Assembly: GCA_028023455.1 (NCBI GenBank)
Contig: JAQFVV010006272.1
Span: 4,255,127-4,319,126 of the forward strand
Direction: 5' to 3'
Length of the DNA: 64,000 nucleotides
Source of the DNA: Epiperipatus broadwayi
Taxonomy: Eukaryota; Onychophora; Udeonychophora; Euonychophora; Peripatidae
The translations under genes and the position numbers were made by a program. Below are positions 58,819-64,000 of the stretch, piece after piece (position 1 is the stretch's first letter; each line of letters opens with the position of its first letter). A model generated the notes under the pieces. The model did not search any database. It worked only from the letters and a program-made list of their open reading frames with translations, and was not told the DNA's origin.

Positions 58819-61800
58819 TAAATAAATATAAATCCAATTATAATAATTAGAAAAATTTATAAATAATATAAAATTTTCAACTCTTCATGTTATTATAGTC
58901 TTTTGATAGTGAGTTAACACTTCCAGGAAATTTCAATGGTTAAAAAACAATTTCCAACAATGTTATGTTGTGAACTATATTGGTGATGCAAGATAATATT
59001 TAGAGTTAATATATTTTCTATATAAGTGATATTTTAAAAAATATATTACTGTTTTCTATTTACCTTATGTTTTTAATCTCTTATTTTCTGAAAGATATAT
59101 ATTTCTTTAAATAAATAAAAGTGTGTTTTAAAGAACACACAGTAATGGTGTATCTAATGTGCAACACATCCATGAGCTACAGTTTTAAATCCTCATATTT
59201 TTCCAAGTTTCATACAGTATTTAATTTTGTTTTCAGATAAAAATCCACTTCTAATTTAAGTACCCAATCAAGGGTGACAAGTGGATATCAGTTGATATGT
59301 AGCAAGTCTAATGAATGCCTTCTTTTTGATTGTCTATTTTTGAGAGCTTATGGTAAAATATTTGTCCTAAAATATGCTATTTAAAGATGTATGCCTTTTA
59401 TATTTGGTTTTGCATAAATGGTAGAGAATAGATGAATAGATTGATAGATAGTGAAATGCTTAGATATATAAATAAGTAGATAGATGTAATCTATTATATA
59501 AAGATCTGGAACAGTCAGATGTTTCAACTCAATGTTGCAGTTTAACTTTGTGGTTTGTTTGTTTTTAAAAATTGTGATCTAGTTGTAAATGCATTAATTT
59601 TTCAGGTTAAAACAGAAATATTTTTGTAGACAATCTAATTTATAATCAAATTTTGGGAAGAGCATAAATATCTAAGACATTTGTAGTCAGAAAATAAAGT
59701 AAACCTCATGACCAATTACTTCAACCATGTGAATGTTGAAGCAATGACTATTAAAAAACAAATCTGGAATATCTGATATGAATTACAGCAACCTATAGGA
59801 ATCTTTATTTTTATATAAAGATAAGCTCAAAAATATAAATATCCCACTTCACATTGGCTAAAAATATCATGGTATAATGTTTGACTTAGATGTCTGCTAT
59901 GACCATAGTCTCAGATTTGGCTTAGATTAGTCCATATGTATTTAGAAATTTTCAAAGTTACTAGCAGACTTAGAATTTTTTTAGGTAATTGGTTTTTATC
60001 CAAACTAGCTGTATCTGAATAAGATAAACACTAAAAAATTTACTGAATATCTGTTAGAGTGCTGACAATAAAAACAAAAAACACAATTGTTCCAAGATGT
60101 GATCTTAACCATTCATGAGAAAAGATTATATTATTACTACTGGTGCTACACAGCTCATGGTTATTCTACCTTTTAGTTTACTGAAAGATGATTATAATAA
60201 TAAAAAGAAATTTCTGTTTTATCTCTTATTAAAATTTAAATTAATATTTATCATTCACTAACATAAGGTGCATAAGCATAATTTTGTAAAGATAAAAGAT
60301 AAGACCATCTTAAATCCTTTGCACATTAGAACAAGGATCTTTTAGCTCTTCCACAAAGATATTCTGAAAAAAAAAAAAAAAAATAAGAAGAAGGCTAGTT
60401 AGATGTTGGTTTGTGTAGGTTTATATGGGATTTTTTTTTTGTTTTTATTTTACCATTTATCTAAATCACTTAAATACATATTCACAGCTCACTAATTGAA
60501 TAGCTATTTTTGCTATAAAATGTCTACCTGATAATATTCTAATCTGGCTTGAAAATATTTTCTTACTTGTACAAATTTCTAATTTCAAGAATATAAGCTA
60601 CTTATTGTACTACATTAATCTTTAGGATTATGCATAGATGTGTGTGTATACATTTGTAGCAAAATCATATTTTGTACTCCAATATAGCTTTTAATAATAT
60701 ATATATATAGCTTTTAATATTTTCTATTATAATATAGCTTTTAAACTGAGTTGTTACAATTAATCGAACTAAAAGATTTTTAAATGATGATAAATTGTAA
60801 TAAATTATTGTCTAATTATTCTATGTCCCTCTTCTAACAATCTGTTGAGAGACAGCGTTGTTAATTCCCAAAAAAGATTTTTTGATTTGCAATAGATAAA
60901 TTATATTGTAACAAACGAAATAGAACGCGTATATACACATATATATGTAGGTACTCATAGCTGTTTTTTAAACATTTCTTTGACATCACATCTATATGTA
61001 TATATCCAAACATATATCTGTTTTCTTTTAAAGTGTTTCTTCTACATCGCATTTTTCTTCTTGTTTTTTTCCGAAAAATCCAAGTACTCATTTTTCAAGA
61101 CATTTCTATTTTTTCAAGTGTTTCCTCCAAGCGATAAATGTAAACAACAACCCTCTACAAAACTTCTTCATCGACCACTGAAAAAAGAAGAGAGAAAATT
61201 TAAAAAAATAAAATCGGAAACTTTGCACTATTTGAAATGCGGCTGAAAAAATGAGGGAAAAAATTGAAGAAAGTGTGAAATAATGATTTTCAGAAAGAAA
61301 ATAAACAATAAAATACACCATAACGTCCATTTCAAACACATTTTTTTTAAAGTTTTACTTTTTAAAAAAATGTTATTTCAACTAGAATTATATTCTGTAT
61401 TATTCTTACAAATTGTAAATATTTGCAAGAAAAACTATAAAATAAAATAAAAAATTAAATGAAAAACCAAAATTACAATAAAGTAAATAATAGTATTTAT
61501 TATTATTAGACAATCTGCAACTAAGTAAAACAAAAGTTTTAAAACCTATATACAAAAAGTACAGTACAGAGTTGAAGACGTTTTTAAATATTTCAATTCT
61601 TAAAACTAATCAGAATCTTTGCTTCTTGGTGTCATTATAAAACTTTATGATTCAAAAAACATTGAAGGTTTGTGGTGTCTTCATAGGGATTTGAAATATT
61701 ATTAATTTTTACAATTATATTAGAAAGAATGAATAAAGAATTAAATAAAAAAAGAAAATTAAGAATGAAATCTTAAATTTTTTCCTAGTTTGTGAATGAT

Positions 61801-61970
61801 AAAAGGAGGATACTTCATAAAAAAGATTGATAAATACTGATTTAATACATTCTAGTCATATTCATTATCTATTAAACACAATTAGCAAATTTCAGTTTAC
61901 TATTATATTGTTACCTACTATTATGAATTTTTGATTTCTTTCTTTTGCTTGATGAAAATTTTTTAAATCA
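58819..61970. other. AT-rich gene-free stretch
   Basis: No supported gene over about 3.1 kb. The overlapping frames at 60861-61339 on both strands lie in a T/A-rich patch and lack recognisable domains. Short (GATA)-like repeats occur near 59430-59490 and an A run near 60367. Confidence 0.5.
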
Positions 61971-61973
61971 AAG

Positions 61974-63866
61974 TTAGAAAGAGAAAGGCTTTAACCTTTT
62001 TCACATGTGCCTTAGACATTTGTATAATAGCCAAATAATGTAGTTTTTGACTATAGAAGAATCTCTCAAACCTTAATACAAGATAGAGCCTTTACATTCA
62101 AATATCAGCCTTTCAAGCTAATTGAGCATGCACCTTCTGAGAGTGTTAAATAAATGAATACTTTCCTCTTCAATCCAAGATATAGTATTTATGCAGGAAT
62201 AAAAAGGAACCTCTTATTCCTACAACTCAAATTCTTTTATATGAGCAAATCTGAAGAACTGTTGAGGAGAGAGTGAGTAGAATTCTCACTTTGAATTACT
62301 ATTTACGATGTTTTTTGACTGAATGACGTCGGTGAAATTGCTTAGAATTTACTAAACGTCATTCCTACTGAAACTTAATTATGAGTAAATAAGCAATTAT
62401 TTTATCTAGCGCTGTGTTACAATTATATTACATTCAAATATCAGCCTTTCAAGCTAATTGAGCATGCGCCTTCTGAGAGTGTTAAATAAATGAATACTTT
62501 CCTCTTCAATCCAAGATATAGTATTTATGCAGGAATAAAAAGGATCCTCTTATTTCTACAACTCAAATTCCTTTATATGAGCAAATCTGAAGAACTGTTG
62601 AGAAGAGCGTGAGTAGAATTCTCATTTTAAATTACTATTTACGATGTTTTTTGACTGAATGACATCGGTGAAATTGCTTAGATAGAGCTTTATAAAGATA
62701 AGAGTGGCTATCTTATCCTTACCCTAAATACTTAATTATATAGCCAATCTGAAGGATCTTGATTTGAGAACTGAAGATATTACCCTCTTCACATTTAAAT
62801 CCACAATTTCCTTTCCCAAGTTAAAATATGTGAAATCTTGCATTTATGAGTTAATATTAAGATATTTTTTAATGGAAATATAAAAGCTCACATAATATTC
62901 TGATTATTTATCAAGGGCGCAGGAAGTTTGTAATTACAAAAAGAAAGACTTCCAATAATTTTCACATATGCCTTAAATGTTTATATAATAACTGAACAAA
63001 GTAGTTTTTGACTATCTTGTGTTGAGGTTTGAGTAATCCCTTTATAGTCAAAAATTACATTAGTTGGCTATTACACAAATGTTTAATGCATGTATAAAAA
63101 AGATTAAAGCCTTTCTCTTTCTAATTACAGACTTCCTGTGCATTTGGTAAAAATATTAGAACATTACATTAGTTTCTATATTTTCATTAAAAAAAAAAGT
63201 TAATTATTAACTCATTGAAAAATCGTAAAATTTTGCATAAGATAATTTAGTGAAAGAAAATAGTGGATTTAAATGTGAAGATATTACTCTCTTTAGCTCT
63301 CAAATCAAGATACTTCAGATTGGCTTATATAATTAAGAATTTAGGTTAAAGATAAGACAGCCATTCTTATTTTTAACTTATGTTGAGCTTTGAAAAGTCT
63401 CTTTATAATTAAAAACTACATCATTTGGCTATTATACAAACATTTAAGGTGCATGTGAAAAAGGTTAAAGTCTTTCTTTTTCTAATTATAGATTTCCTTG
63501 TGCACTTGATAAATAATTAGAATGTTGCATTATATTTTATATTTACATTAAAAGAAAGATCTTAATATTAACTTATTGTAAATGGCAAGATTTCACATTA
63601 CTTTATTTGTAAAAAGAAATAATGATTTAAATGTGAAGAGGGTACTAATTTTCAGACAAGATGCTTCAGATTGGCCTATATAATTAAGAATTTAGATTAA
63701 AGATAAGATGTCACACTTATCCTTAAAAAGTATCTTGTGTTGAGGTTTGAGAGGTCTCTCTATAGTCAAAAACTACATTGGTTGGCTATTATACAAATGT
63801 TTAAGACATGAAAAAAAGGTTAAAGCCTTTTGCTTACTATTGATAAATAATTAGAATGTTACTTTA
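61974..63866. repeat. Nest of roughly 360-bp repeats, tandem and inverted
   Basis: Units are recognised by the block aggctttaacctttttcac, then ttgtataatagcc, gtagtttttgac and a caaacctcaacacaagata-like word. Two units in forward orientation (about 61974-63015, split by an insertion) are followed by more than two in reverse orientation (about 63016-63866). In the reverse half gttgaggtttgag-type starts lie at about 63022, 63382 and 63739, giving periods near 360. The whole makes a large palindrome centred near 63020. No coding capacity. Confidence 0.8.
62090..62680. mobile_element. Inserted tandem dimer with 8-bp target duplication
   Basis: Two 255-base direct copies (62092-62346 and 62428-62682, period 336) share ttcaaatatcagcctttcaa at the start and tgacatcggtgaaattgctt-type ends. 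The segment is bounded by gatagagc on both sides (62082-62089 and 62681-62688) and interrupts the larger repeat at this word. An 8-bp duplication is typical of hAT-type insertion, but no terminal inverted repeats were found. The first 100 bases of each copy match the hairpin at 37348-37485. Confidence 0.72.
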
Positions 63867-64000
63867 ATCAAAGTCACCTACAAATATAATGTATATACTT
63901 TAAGTTAGATGTAATTAGAGGGTATTTGAACTATTCAGACTTTCAAGCTCCATTTAGTCATCCATTTCATTTTATACAACTGATATACATTATCACATAG
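63867..64000. other. Window edge, no feature
   Basis: Ordinary AT-rich sequence following the repeat nest. Confidence 0.4.

Overview
This window is strongly AT-rich eukaryotic DNA, with long A/T runs, many (TA)n tracts and no credible host gene. The open frames that stand out all belong to transposable elements: two intact gag-like coiled-coil ORFs, one decayed relative of the first, a Penelope-like GIY-YIG endonuclease fragment and two decayed LINEs. Together with a tRNA-Gly-derived short-element family, foldback elements and MITE-like hairpins, this points to an intergenic or intronic region of an AT-rich invertebrate animal genome. The sequence does not tell me the phylum.

Layout. From 1 to 12 kb the DNA is AT-rich and gene-free. 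It holds a small hairpin (745-858), a 218-bp terminal-inverted element (958-1175), a TA-flanked TIR element (1372-2232) and a 1.4-kb foldback element with an internal 29-bp minisatellite (6085-7503). From 12 to 18.2 kb there is a tRNA-like short element, a decayed plus-strand LINE split by a hairpin MITE (13121-13339), and a frameshifted gag relic (about 16430-18173, minus). At 20.2-28.1 kb a nested palindrome abuts a young LTR retrotransposon (20938-28102). Its 2.2-kb LTRs are nearly identical, the internal region is only 2.7 kb and carries one intact 398-codon gag, and no protease, reverse transcriptase or integrase is visible.

From 28 to 40 kb are a roughly 345-bp tandem duplication, the Penelope-like endonuclease fragment (34988-35335), an unrecognised decayed coding-like patch, a 138-bp hairpin MITE, a tRNA-like element and a (CT)n/(ATCT)n microsatellite. 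At 40.8-46.1 kb a near-perfect hairpin carries a hammerhead-ribozyme-like core. It is followed by a second gag-like element: a candidate 2.0-kb LTR and a coiled-coil ORF that runs into a 500-N gap. The sequence just right of the gap repeats the sequence just left of the element, as if the right contig carried the empty site. From 49 to 64 kb are a divergent tRNA-like element, an RTE-like LINE remnant (minus), another tRNA-like element, a TIR element with internal tandem repeats, and a 1.9-kb nest of inverted and tandem repeats into which another repeat has inserted with an 8-bp target duplication.

How the parts relate. The window is a record of successive insertions. Both LTR elements sit in (TA)n tracts and carry gag but no visible pol, so they would need polymerase and integrase supplied in trans by a relative. 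Several hairpin families share sequence across distant positions (13.2 kb with 62-63.7 kb; 37.4 kb with 62.1-62.7 kb). Sequence comparisons were made by eye, so percentages and edges are approximate.
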